From JAXGPX01 sp040766745 (GTDB lineage: Bacteria; Bacillota; Sulfobacillia; Fermentithermobacillales; Fermentithermobacillaceae), in NCBI GenBank assembly GCA_040766745.1, contig JAXGPX010000004.1, positions 1-64,000 of the forward strand: a stretch of 64,000 nt of DNA. The letters run 5' to 3'. Both the position numbers and the translations under genes were made by a program. Under the pieces are notes generated by a model. It made no database searches, had not been told where the DNA came from, and saw nothing but the letters and a program-made list of their open reading frames with translations. Shown here in pieces: positions 43,633-51,892 of the stretch (its first letter is position 1; each line of letters starts with the position of its first letter).

Positions 43633-46600
43633 ATGGCTGTGAGCAACCGCGAAAGGGTGGGTAAGGTTCTGGATTTACTGCGTGACGGCCTTGCCCCATT
43701 TGTGAAGCGGGAGATGGAATCTTGTTATGGGGATTCTTGGCCCCAGGAAGCCATAAAGTCTTTATCCCGGGAATCGGATTGGTCAGAACGCGGCGATGAA
43801 CTCAGGGATGTTCACGCTTTGCTCTTGATTATGTGGGGCCAGTGGAATGAAGTTTTCAGGCAAGTGTTGGGCTATGCCGAAAGAAGCCTGGTAAGCGAAC
43901 TCCGGGAAGTCAGGAATCTCTGGGCACATCAAAACGCCTTCACATCAGATGATACCTACCGTGCGCTGGACAGTGCCCACAGATTGCTCACAGCAATCTC
44001 TGCACCCGAGGCACGAGATGTGGAACGGATGAAACAGGAACTGCTTCGGATTCGTTACGAAGAGCAAGCAAGGAGAGAGAGCAGAAAGGCATCTGTAGTT
44101 CCAATTGAAGGCAAGCCTTCTGCTGGGTTAAGGCCATGGAGGCAGATTGTGACGCCCCATCCTGACGTGGCATCAGGCAGGTATCAGCAGGCAGAATTCG
44201 CCGCAGATTTGGGACAAGTACATAGGGGCGAGGGTTCGTCGGAGTACCGGGACCCAAGGGAGTTTTTCAGCCGGACATATATTACAGACGGCCTAAAGGG
44301 GCTTTTGACGAATGGGGCTACTAGGTTATCCGGTAAGGGCGGAGATCCGATTGTAGAACTCCAGACCAACTTTGGCGGTGGTAAAACCCACTCTATGCTG
44401 GCATTGTATCATCTCTTTTCAGGCGTGCCTGCTTCGGAACTTCCTGGTGCAGGAGAGGTTCTGGCTGACGCTGAGATAAAATGTCCTACAGGAGTAGGAA
44501 GGGCTGTACTGGTCGGTACTGCACTGTCGCCTGCTCAACCTCTGCGGCTCATTGGCGGTGGTAGGCCTGTCAATACCCTGTGGGGAGAAATGGCATATCA
44601 AATAGGTGGAGAAGAAGGTTTTGAACTGGTAGCTCAGGCCGATGCTCAGGGAGTGAGCCCTGGCTCGGAGGCACTTAGGGTGCTTTTTAGCAAGTTTGGC
44701 CCGTGCCTGGTATTGATAGACGAATGGGTAGCTTTTGTCCGTCAGCTGTATCACAAAGGCGACCAAAGGGCAGGTTCTTTTGAAGCCAATATGACATTTG
44801 CCCAGGCCCTGACAGAGGCAGCAAGACAGGTTCACAATACACTGGTTGTTGCCAGCATACCTGCTTCAGACATAGAAACAGGCGGAGAAGGCGGCCGTGA
44901 AGCCCTTCACAGAATCAGGAATACTTTTGGACGCATGGAATCTTCATGGAGGCCAGCCACTGCCGAAGAGGGGTTTGAGATAGTAAGGCGCCGGCTGTTT
45001 GAACCTATCACCGACCCTCAGAAGTTTGCTGCCCGAGATGCTGTAGTTGCAGCATTCGGGAATGCCTACAGGGAGCAATCTCAGGAATTTCCAACCCATT
45101 GCCGCGAAGCATCTTACGAGCGGCGGATGAGGGATGCATACCCTATTCACCCAGAACTGTTTGATAGACTGTATGGAGCTTGGTCAAGTTTGGACAAGTT
45201 CCAGCGTACCAGGGGAGTACTTCGCCTAATGGCAACAGTTATCCATGGACTTTGGGAGCGAGGCGATGGGAACTTGCTCATTATGCCTGGTACAGTGCCA
45301 ATAGATGACCCAGCTGTCAACCATGAATTGAACAGATACCTTGACGATAATTGGCAGCCAATTATCGAAAAAGACGTAGACGGGCCCCACTCACTTCCTC
45401 TCAGTTTGGACAGGGATAACCCCAACCTTGGCCGCTATTCTGCAAGCAGGCGTGTTTCCCGAACCATCTACATGGGTTCAGCGCCTACCTCAACGACTCC
45501 CAACCCTGGAATTGATGAAAGGAGCGTTAGGCTCGGGTGCGTCCAACCAGGAGAGAACCCGGCAATTTTCGGCGATGCTCTGAGAAGGCTTACAGACCAG
45601 GCTACTTATCTTTATGCTGACAAAAACCGTTATTGGTTTTCGACTCAACCTAACATGATCAGGCTTGCTCATGACAGGGCTGATAATCTTAAGACAGACG
45701 ATGTCTGGGATGAACTGAAGAGGCGAATTCGTACCGACAGGAGCCGTGGGGATTTTGCAGGTGTTCATCCTGTACCTGATGATGGCAGTCAGGTTGTAGA
45801 TGAGATGTCTGCAAGATTGGTGATTCTTGGACCCGAGTATTCTCACGCCAACAAGGATTGGAGTTCACCGGCACTAAAGCAGGCACAGTCAATTTTGAGC
45901 AATCGTGGCTCTGGGCCAAGGTTCTATCAGAACATGCTTGTGTTTCTGGTACCCGATCGTGCTCGTTTAGTGGACTTGGGGCAATCGATTCGGATGTACC
46001 TTGCATGGGATTCAATTGTGAAGGATGCTACAGGATATCTTGATCTGAACCCTTCTCAAAAAGGTCAGGCTGAGACGAAGCTTCAAGAAGCAGACAGCGT
46101 TGTCAGGACACGAATCAATGAAACCTACGTTTGGATTTTGCACCCGGTCCAACCTGAGGCCACCGGAGACATTGAGTGGCAGGAAATCAGGCTTCAATCG
46201 GGAGAAGGGCCGTTGGCCGCCCGTACAAGTAAGAGAATCCTGGGTGATTATCTCATAACTATGTATTCTGCTACCAGTTTGAGGATCGAGCTGGACCGTT
46301 TTCTTTGGAAAGACAAGCCCCATTTGGGACTGAGAGATCTGTGGACATATCTCGCTTCATATGCATACCTTCCGAGACTCAGGGACGAAAACGTTTTGCT
46401 TGCAGCAATTCAGGATGGGATAAGCGAGATAACATGGACAGATAACTTTGCTTACGCAGAAGCCTACGATGCAGAGAAGGACCGTTACCTTGGCCTCAAA
46501 GCCGGCCGGGTGTCGAGCGTCATGATGGACGGTAGGAGTGTTCTGGTCAAACCGGATGTCGCTTTGAGACAGATGAGGGAGGATTCCGAGCGTCAGCAAG

Positions 46601-46974
46601 GCGGTGAGGGGGTGCCGGGAGGCGAGCGAAAGTCTGGAGGAAGGGGCCCGGGATTCGGTCCTGAGGGACGAACAGGAGCAACAGGTGGTGCCGGCTCAGC
46701 CGGTGAACCTCCGGTAGGAGAGGAGCCCAAACCTCAACAGGTGCGACGATTCTATGGCAGTGTAGCTCTCGACCCTATAAGACTCCAGCGTGATGCGTCT
46801 ACTGTAGCCAATGAAGTGCTTCAGCACTTCACCAGTTTAGTAGGCACTGAAGTTGAGGTATCCTTGGAAATCTCGGTCAGATCTGAAGCAGGCATTCCCG
46901 ATAACGTAGTTCGCACTGTATCAGAGAACTGCAGAACCCTGAAATTCAAGACCGGCGAGTTCGAAAAGGAGTAG
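43633..46974 (+). CDS. DUF499 ATPase with N-terminal Swt1/HEPN-like domain (BrxC/PglY-like)
   Basis: A 1113-residue AAA-type ATPase. Residues 1-140 form an Swt1-family HEPN-like helical domain (LLIMWGQWNEVFRQVLGYAE, VRNLWAHQNAFTSDDTYRAL, where RNLWAH resembles the RX4-6H motif). The ATPase core has NFGGGKTHSMLAL near residue 245 and VLIDEWVAFVRQ near 360. A glycine-rich linker (GGRGPGFGPEGRTGATGG) precedes a small C-terminal domain. DUF499 proteins are found with DUF1156 methylases and have been linked with PglY/BrxC. ATG 43633 is favoured over GTG 43627 because of spacing from GAGGAG. Confidence 0.85.
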   Translation: MAVSNRERVGKVLDLLRDGLAPFVKREMESCYGDSWPQEAIKSLSRESDWSERGDELRDVHALLLIMWGQWNEVFRQVLGYAERSLVSELREVRNLWAHQNAFTSDDTYRALDSAHRLLTAISAPEARDVERMKQELLRIRYEEQARRESRKASVVPIEGKPSAGLRPWRQIVTPHPDVASGRYQQAEFAADLGQVHRGEGSSEYRDPREFFSRTYITDGLKGLLTNGATRLSGKGGDPIVELQTNFGGGKTHSMLALYHLFSGVPASELPGAGEVLADAEIKCPTGVGRAVLVGTALSPAQPLRLIGGGRPVNTLWGEMAYQIGGEEGFELVAQADAQGVSPGSEALRVLFSKFGPCLVLIDEWVAFVRQLYHKGDQRAGSFEANMTFAQALTEAARQVHNTLVVASIPASDIETGGEGGREALHRIRNTFGRMESSWRPATAEEGFEIVRRRLFEPITDPQKFAARDAVVAAFGNAYREQSQEFPTHCREASYERRMRDAYPIHPELFDRLYGAWSSLDKFQRTRGVLRLMATVIHGLWERGDGNLLIMPGTVPIDDPAVNHELNRYLDDNWQPIIEKDVDGPHSLPLSLDRDNPNLGRYSASRRVSRTIYMGSAPTSTTPNPGIDERSVRLGCVQPGENPAIFGDALRRLTDQATYLYADKNRYWFSTQPNMIRLAHDRADNLKTDDVWDELKRRIRTDRSRGDFAGVHPVPDDGSQVVDEMSARLVILGPEYSHANKDWSSPALKQAQSILSNRGSGPRFYQNMLVFLVPDRARLVDLGQSIRMYLAWDSIVKDATGYLDLNPSQKGQAETKLQEADSVVRTRINETYVWILHPVQPEATGDIEWQEIRLQSGEGPLAARTSKRILGDYLITMYSATSLRIELDRFLWKDKPHLGLRDLWTYLASYAYLPRLRDENVLLAAIQDGISEITWTDNFAYAEAYDAEKDRYLGLKAGRVSSVMMDGRSVLVKPDVALRQMREDSERQQGGEGVPGGERKSGGRGPGFGPEGRTGATGGAGSAGEPPVGEEPKPQQVRRFYGSVALDPIRLQRDASTVANEVLQHFTSLVGTEVEVSLEISVRSEAGIPDNVVRTVSENCRTLKFKTGEFEKE

Positions 46975-47101
46975 GGAAGGAACGGTCTTGACCTCCCCAG
47001 TATATGGATGGGCAAGAGTCTTTCTTTAAGACAGGCGTTGAGAAGAGTAGAACTTATCCGATTGGTGATGTATTGGTCGTAGCGAAAGGAGGGTTCGCCA
47101 G

Positions 47102-47641
47102 ATGACGACTGTAGGAAAACGTATAAAAAGATTTCGTTACGAGAAAGACATGAAACAGGCCACTCTCGCTGAGACAGTGGGAGTGACCCAGGGTGCAATA
47201 TCATCTTGGGAGAGGGGTATTGCACAACCCGACTATAAAATGCTTTTCAAAATCGCTTCAGCACTTGGTACTACGCCGACGGTGCTTCTAGGCGGAACGT
47301 CACCGCCCCCGGTTCTCTCCGCTTATACAATGCACGTACAGTTTGTACCCGTGATTCAGGATGTAACCCAGGACATATCCGCAAATAACATTACTACTCT
47401 TGCCCCCTTCCCTGAAGGAGGTCACCGAGAGGTTTTCGGCTATAAGTTAAAAGAGAATCATGGATCATACGTCGCGGGTGATATGGTTTTTGTATCAAAA
47501 CAAGCGGCATATCACGATACAGACCAAGTGATGCTGGTCGAAGACGAGATCATCAGCATCACTGAGTTTAAGCGTAGAAACAAGGGTGCTACGGTGGTAG
47601 GTGCTATAGTGGGGTTTTATCGCGCTAGAGCAGACAACTAA
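47102..47641 (+). CDS. XRE-family regulator with S24-like C-terminal domain
   Basis: A 179-residue repressor-like protein. Residues about 7-60 form a helix-turn-helix (RIKRFRYEKDMKQATLAETV, GVTQGAISSWERG). The C-terminal half resembles an S24/LexA fold (AGDMVFVSKQ, TDQVMLVEDEIISITEF, VVGAIVGFYR). The expected catalytic Ser motif (GDSM) is replaced by ENHGSYVAGDMVF, so autoproteolysis is doubtful. It follows the DUF499 gene by 127 bp on the same strand, and GAAAGGAGGG precedes the ATG. Probably the local regulator of the defence locus. Confidence 0.8.
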   Translation: MTTVGKRIKRFRYEKDMKQATLAETVGVTQGAISSWERGIAQPDYKMLFKIASALGTTPTVLLGGTSPPPVLSAYTMHVQFVPVIQDVTQDISANNITTLAPFPEGGHREVFGYKLKENHGSYVAGDMVFVSKQAAYHDTDQVMLVEDEIISITEFKRRNKGATVVGAIVGFYRARADN

Positions 47642-48691
47642 AGAAGGGATTTCTCTGGATATGTCTGGGTGGTCATTGGTAACCAGAGGGATATTCACCA
47701 GTGGGTCCAGAGTGACAGAAGTTCTTTCTTGTCCTCGTTCTACGATGAACAGTTTTTTGTTTACCTAGTGTTCCAAGCCCGAATTGGCAACTTGCAGTTT
47801 TTTATTCTGGTAAGAATGGGAACTCCTTGTCATATTATCGGAATTCGGATGGATATTCGTGCCAGAATCGGCAAACAGCCTGGAGACACTGTAAAGGTCA
47901 CAATGAGGATTCAGATGAAGTCTTCAAGCACCAAGTATCTAGCATCAGATAGTTGTCGGCTCAAGTGAGAGTCGTTTCCCACTATGCAATCGAAACCTTC
48001 GACTATTGCTGTAGCGCATATAATGGAATCCGGTGTTCTGAGTCCTGTTTGTGCCCTAAGGCGTGCCGATTCTCTGGTGCCAATTGGCACTTACTGTATG
48101 CACTTATCTCTCGCGGGAGCGAGTACGTTCAACTGTCTTGGAAGACTTCAGACTGTTTATGGCGAGAGCTGTACCTGAAAACAGGCGCAGTTTCGATTGG
48201 CACGACCCGGTTCGATATCCGAAGGCTATGTAGACAGTAGACTGCTTCATAAATGGCATGAGGAAGCCCATTATTGTTCACGCACTCTCAAATGATGATA
48301 GAACTAGAGATGCTACTATTGGTTTGCTTCAATTCGAGAAATGGGGAATGGAATATCACTCGGTTGGCGTCTTTGAGGACCAGGAAGGCATCAATCGCAG
48401 CGTGCTTGCACGCTATAGCGATGTAGGTGGGAAGCAGTTTTCAAGCCTAAAAGCCAATGAGGAACGTATTACTCATCACATTAATCAGCTTATCGCCCAG
48501 GGATGATGGGAGATCTACAATTTCCATCATGTTGATTGAAAGACCCTATAGAAAGAAGTGGAATCCAGGGAAGAGGCAATAGGCTGGGCTTTGAAGCACA
48601 ACAACGATCCGCAGGGACGTCTAGGACATTCCTGCGGATCGAGGAATCTGATGTGTTGCGATTTGATTAAGTTTATGTCCTACCGGTTCTG
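47642..48691. other. Decayed region with two short doubtful frames
   Basis: About 1 kb without a confident gene. A frame at 47669-47968 (99 residues) contains MDIRARIGKQPGDTVKVTMRI, resembling the tail of a DUF1905 domain, but its start part does not fit. A frame at 48258-48506 (82 residues, from ATG) begins MRKPIIVHALSNDDRTRDAT and has no recognised family. The rest reads as non-coding. It may be an old gene remnant left after the insertion of the defence locus. Confidence 0.35.
48605..48641 (-). terminator. Hairpin downstream of the SLH gene
   Basis: Arms CGATCCGCAGGGA and TTCCTGCGGATCG pair at 12 of 13 positions with an 11-nt loop. On the minus strand TTGTTGTGC follows. It lies about 50 bp after the SLH gene stop and is the best terminator candidate for that gene. 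Confidence 0.5.
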
Positions 48692-50053
48692 TCAGTCATC
48701 CAGTTCCAACTGCATAAGCCTGTATATGATAACCGCTGCTTCACGGCGGGTGGCGCTGTCGCCGGGACGGAACGTGTTGTCGGTATAACCCTTGAGCACA
48801 CCCCAGTTCACCGCACTCACTACGTACCCCATGTATGTTGCGGTCACGTCGTCTCTATCGTCAAACTCCAGGGTCTTGCCGGCATCCTGAGATGCTTCAT
48901 CCTCAAGTCCCAGAGCGCGGGCAGCCATGACGCATATTTCCATCCTGGTTATTGGAACGTCAGGTCCGAACCCTTGAGGGTACTCTCCGGGCATGATGAT
49001 TCCCATCTCCCTTGCACTGTGGATATGGGCATAAGCCCAGTGGGCGGGGGTGACATCCGAAAACGCATCTTTGCTCTCTTCGGCATCGTCCTCGTTAGCC
49101 TGGGGTTCCAGGCCGCATGCGCGAAGCAGCATGGCAACGAACTCAGCCCTTGTGAGAGAGCCCTCAGGGTCAAAAGTATCATCGCCCTTGCCCCGTACGA
49201 TGTTCCTCTGGTGCAGCCTGAGCACATGGGGGTCGCCCCAGCTATGCTCGCCTGTTACATCCTTGAAAGGGCGGTCTACGGGCATTTCAGGGTCAGGGTT
49301 ATGCAGGTCTTTGTTGGTCCTGAGGCCTGTGATGCAGAACCCTGCGGACAAAGGACCTTCCGAAGTATCCAGGGTCACAACATACACTCCAGGCTTAACC
49401 TGCTCGCCCTCGTGATCTTTCTGATCCCACGTCCAGGTTATCTCCTTCCCGGGCTCGACATCGATGATGGTCATAATCGAGAAAGGCGCAAACACCTTGT
49501 CTCCGTTAGGCCTGGTGATTTCCCAGGGTGCCCCGCATGATAGGGTGATAGCAGACCCAGTGCCGTTTTTCAGCACGAAGGTGACCGGCTCAGCCTGGCC
49601 GAACACCTGCTTATTGACGGTAAACGTGACGTCTTTTGGGTCTTCGTAGACAGTAATGGCGCTGAAAGCCTGGGCGAAGCCTGCCTTCTGAACTGTGAGG
49701 AGGAATTTGCCCGGGTCCGTCAATGTAGCCTTGAGCTCTCCTTTTGCATCCGTGATACCCAGGGCCTTCGGGATCGTCTCCAGGGGCCTGTAGCTTATCC
49801 TGGGACCCAGGTAAAAAGCCCCGTACCTCGGCACCAGGTATATCCCGGCGCCTTCCACTGGGCTTTCGTCCCTCTTGTTCGTGAGCTTGACGGTGAACTC
49901 TTTGTCTACCTGCACCACGGCCGGTGCCTGTATGGCCATATGCTCAGGCGCGGGATGACTCATGTGGGAAGGCGCCGCCGCGGCCAAAGACGGGAGTACC
50001 ATGCACAAAGACACGGCCAGGGAGATTACAGTGAAATACACTCTCTTCACCAT
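48692..50053 (-). CDS. Secreted protein with SLH domains
   Basis: A 453-residue exported protein. The signal peptide is residues 1-27 (VISLAVSLCMVLPSLAAAA). Beta-sandwich regions follow: an Ig-like segment (VQVDKEFTVKLTNKRDESPV) and a segment like the BsuPI proteinase-inhibitor domain (KEITWTWDQKDHEGEQVKPG). Three S-layer homology motifs are at the C-terminus (FKDVTGEHSWGDPHVLRL, FSDVTPAHWAYAHIHSAREM, and one ending YTDNTFRPGDSATRREAAVI). SLH units bind pyruvylated cell-wall polymer and mark a Gram-positive-type envelope. The protein is probably a surface structural or adhesive component. Confidence 0.85.
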   Translation of the reverse strand: MVKRVYFTVISLAVSLCMVLPSLAAAAPSHMSHPAPEHMAIQAPAVVQVDKEFTVKLTNKRDESPVEGAGIYLVPRYGAFYLGPRISYRPLETIPKALGITDAKGELKATLTDPGKFLLTVQKAGFAQAFSAITVYEDPKDVTFTVNKQVFGQAEPVTFVLKNGTGSAITLSCGAPWEITRPNGDKVFAPFSIMTIIDVEPGKEITWTWDQKDHEGEQVKPGVYVVTLDTSEGPLSAGFCITGLRTNKDLHNPDPEMPVDRPFKDVTGEHSWGDPHVLRLHQRNIVRGKGDDTFDPEGSLTRAEFVAMLLRACGLEPQANEDDAEESKDAFSDVTPAHWAYAHIHSAREMGIIMPGEYPQGFGPDVPITRMEICVMAARALGLEDEASQDAGKTLEFDDRDDVTATYMGYVVSAVNWGVLKGYTDNTFRPGDSATRREAAVIIYRLMQLELDD

Positions 50054-50424
50054 GAAACAACCTCCATTTTCCTTTGGTTTTTCTTAGCATAAGTTGGTCA
50101 AACGGTTCCAAGGGCTGTAGCCATCTCAGCCTGGGTGAACGGCTTTCTGGCATAGGTTGGTGTATCAGCGGCAGGGCCCGTGCCGCTCTTAGATGCAGAT
50201 ACCCTTGATTGCTCCACCGAGCTCTCCGTTCGGTTTTTTGACTGCCGTATGACCCATTTTGTTCCTTGTTTGGACGGAGTTTTCTTGCACCTCTCAAACC
50301 ACAGTTTCTGGCTAACCTCTGTTTTGGGCTTACCGCATCCCCTATATTTTGCCATATTCCATTTGAATGACTTGTCGGATCGCAGAATGTTATGGTAAAA
50401 TCTGTAAAACAATAGGAAGGGGCG
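50054..50424. other. Divergent spacer between SLH and nuclease genes
   Basis: A 371-bp gap with a candidate promoter for the nuclease gene. An open frame of about 104 codons on the minus strand here is rich in Lys, Ser and Thr, has no ribosome site and is not called. Confidence 0.4.
50372..50401 (+). promoter_or_regulatory. Candidate sigma-A promoter of the HTH-nuclease gene
   Basis: TTGTCG (50372-50377) and TAAAAT (50396-50401) are separated by 18 bases, 23 bp before the ATG at 50425. The -10 box is near consensus, the -35 box moderate. Confidence 0.4.
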
Positions 50425-51213
50425 ATGTTCTTTTTGATGGTTTGTGAGAAGCTATTTCTTGAACTACCTACTGCTTTGGTTTCTGAAAAATCGCTTCATC
50501 CGGCGGATCTTCGCTTATATATGCAAATCAGTCTTAATCCCGGTCTTTCCATAACAGAGTTGGCTGGATTGACTGGTTACGGGAGAGAGGCGATTCGCAG
50601 CCAGTGCAAACGGCTCTCCAGTTGTGGATGGGTAACGGTTGTTACAGAGGGGATCCGCAAAGTTGCATACCCTACCATTCCGCATGAAGAACAGATTAGA
50701 ATTGCCGAACAATACAAGAAGGGCTTGAGGTTTGAGTCACGGATTGGGCAAACCCACATGCTTGAGTGGCTCAAGATATTGGTGAATGCATATCCGCTTA
50801 TAGTTAATGCCAGGCCGTGGTTTTTGCAGAACCCCGAAACCGGTGAATATCTTGAATATGATTGTTTGCTGCCCGAACCTTTCAATAAGGCATGGGAATT
50901 CCACGGCCTGCAGCATTTTAGGCCTACGCAGATGTTTCCAAGCGAGGAGGCCTTTCGGAAACAGCAAATGCGGGATCATGTGAAAGCCAGTCTTAGTCAA
51001 AACAACGGAGTTGAGTTAGTGATTGTCACAGCAGAAGACCTTTCTTACGAGGGTATGCGTGCCAAGATCCCCGCTGGGGTGCCGCTCAAATACGTTGACC
51101 CTACAGGACCTCGTGTTCAATCATTGGAGAGTCTTTGCAAGGAGTATGCTGCGAGTGTTCGAAGGACTGTCTCGCGGCAAGATAGACAGGGAAGATACCA
51201 GCAACAGAGATGA
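50425..51213 (+). CDS. Winged-helix protein with Vsr-like nuclease domain
   Basis: A 262-residue protein. Residues about 25-85 form a winged helix-turn-helix (PGLSITELAGLTGYGREAIR). Residues about 135-205 carry a nuclease-like pattern: D146 in YDCLLP, E158 and G161 in EFHGLQH, H164, then D184 and K187 in RDHVKASL, followed by ELVIVTAEDL. This order (D, ExxGxxH, DxxK) matches very-short-patch-repair and related PD-(D/E)XK endonucleases. It is therefore a probable sequence-specific DNA-cutting or nicking protein. The stop lies only about 25 bp before a 173-bp repeat array, so the array could be its target. AGGAAGGGG precedes the ATG. Confidence 0.65.
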   Translation: MFFLMVCEKLFLELPTALVSEKSLHPADLRLYMQISLNPGLSITELAGLTGYGREAIRSQCKRLSSCGWVTVVTEGIRKVAYPTIPHEEQIRIAEQYKKGLRFESRIGQTHMLEWLKILVNAYPLIVNARPWFLQNPETGEYLEYDCLLPEPFNKAWEFHGLQHFRPTQMFPSEEAFRKQQMRDHVKASLSQNNGVELVIVTAEDLSYEGMRAKIPAGVPLKYVDPTGPRVQSLESLCKEYAASVRRTVSRQDRQGRYQQQR

Positions 51214-51235
51214 ATTGGACGAGTGTACTGGAGTG

Positions 51236-51811
51236 GCGGGTTTTGGTACCAGGTCTGCTGCCTAAGCGAACCAGATGGCGGGTTTTGGTACCAGGTTTGA
51301 ACCGCAGGTGGCCGATTTTGGTACCAGGTTGGGCTGAAGGTGGTCGGTTTTGGTACCAGGCTCTGCGGAGACCCGGCCGATTTCAGTACCAGGTTCTACG
51401 AAAACCTGGTGGGTTTTGGTACCAGGTCTGCTAGCTGAGCGAATCAGATGGCGGGTTTTGGTACCAGGTTTGAACCGCAGGTGGCCGATTTTGGTACCAG
51501 GTTGGGCTGAAGGTGGTCGATTTTGGTACCAGGCTCTGCGGAGACCCGGCCGATTTCAGTACCAGGTTCTACGAAAACCTGGTGGGTTTTGGTACCAGGT
51601 CTGCTGCCTAAGCGAATCAGATGGCGGGTTTTGGTACCAGGTTTGAACCGCAGGTGGCCGATTTTGGTACCAGGTTGGGCTGAAGGTGGTCGATTTTGGT
51701 ACCAGGCTCTGCGGAGACCCGGCCGATTTCAGTACCAGGTTCTACGAAAACCCGGTTGGTTTTGGTATCAGGTCTGCTGCCTAAGCGAACCAGATGGCGG
51801 GTTTTGGTAAT
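51236..51811. repeat. Higher-order tandem repeat, 173-bp period with GGTACC core
   Basis: The marker AGATGGCGGGTTTTGG starts at 51273, 51446, 51619 and 51792, each exactly 173 bp apart. Each unit contains five subunits of about 33-36 bp built around GGTTTTGGTACCAGG; one subunit has a variant core (GATTTCAGTACCAGG). Units differ by only a few bases, so expansion is recent. The final partial unit runs up to about 80 bp before the amidase start. No spacer-type variation, so not a CRISPR. Confidence 0.92.
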
Positions 51812-51892
51812 GGAAAGGATATTCAGCACCAGCGGAGTATAGTTGTTATAAGTGCTCTAGGTGTTGGATCGTCATTAATCGGAGGTATTCTT

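Noticed and set aside
36747..46974. DISARM system
   Set aside because: A SNF2 helicase and a methylase are present, but DrmA, DrmB (DUF1998) and DrmC (PLD) are missing, and BrxF and the DUF1156/DUF499 pair point to BREX instead.
36747..46974. Complete type 3 BREX
   Set aside because: No PglZ or BrxA gene was found on either strand in the window.
50098..50412. Minus-strand 104-codon gene
   Set aside because: No ribosome site, unusual Ser/Thr/Lys-rich composition, no family resemblance, and it covers the promoter region of the 50425 gene.
51236..51811. CRISPR array or coding repeat protein (VLVPG-type peptides)
   Set aside because: Spacer-like segments repeat exactly in each 173-bp unit. The period is not a multiple of three, so the reading frame changes from unit to unit, which argues against a coding function.
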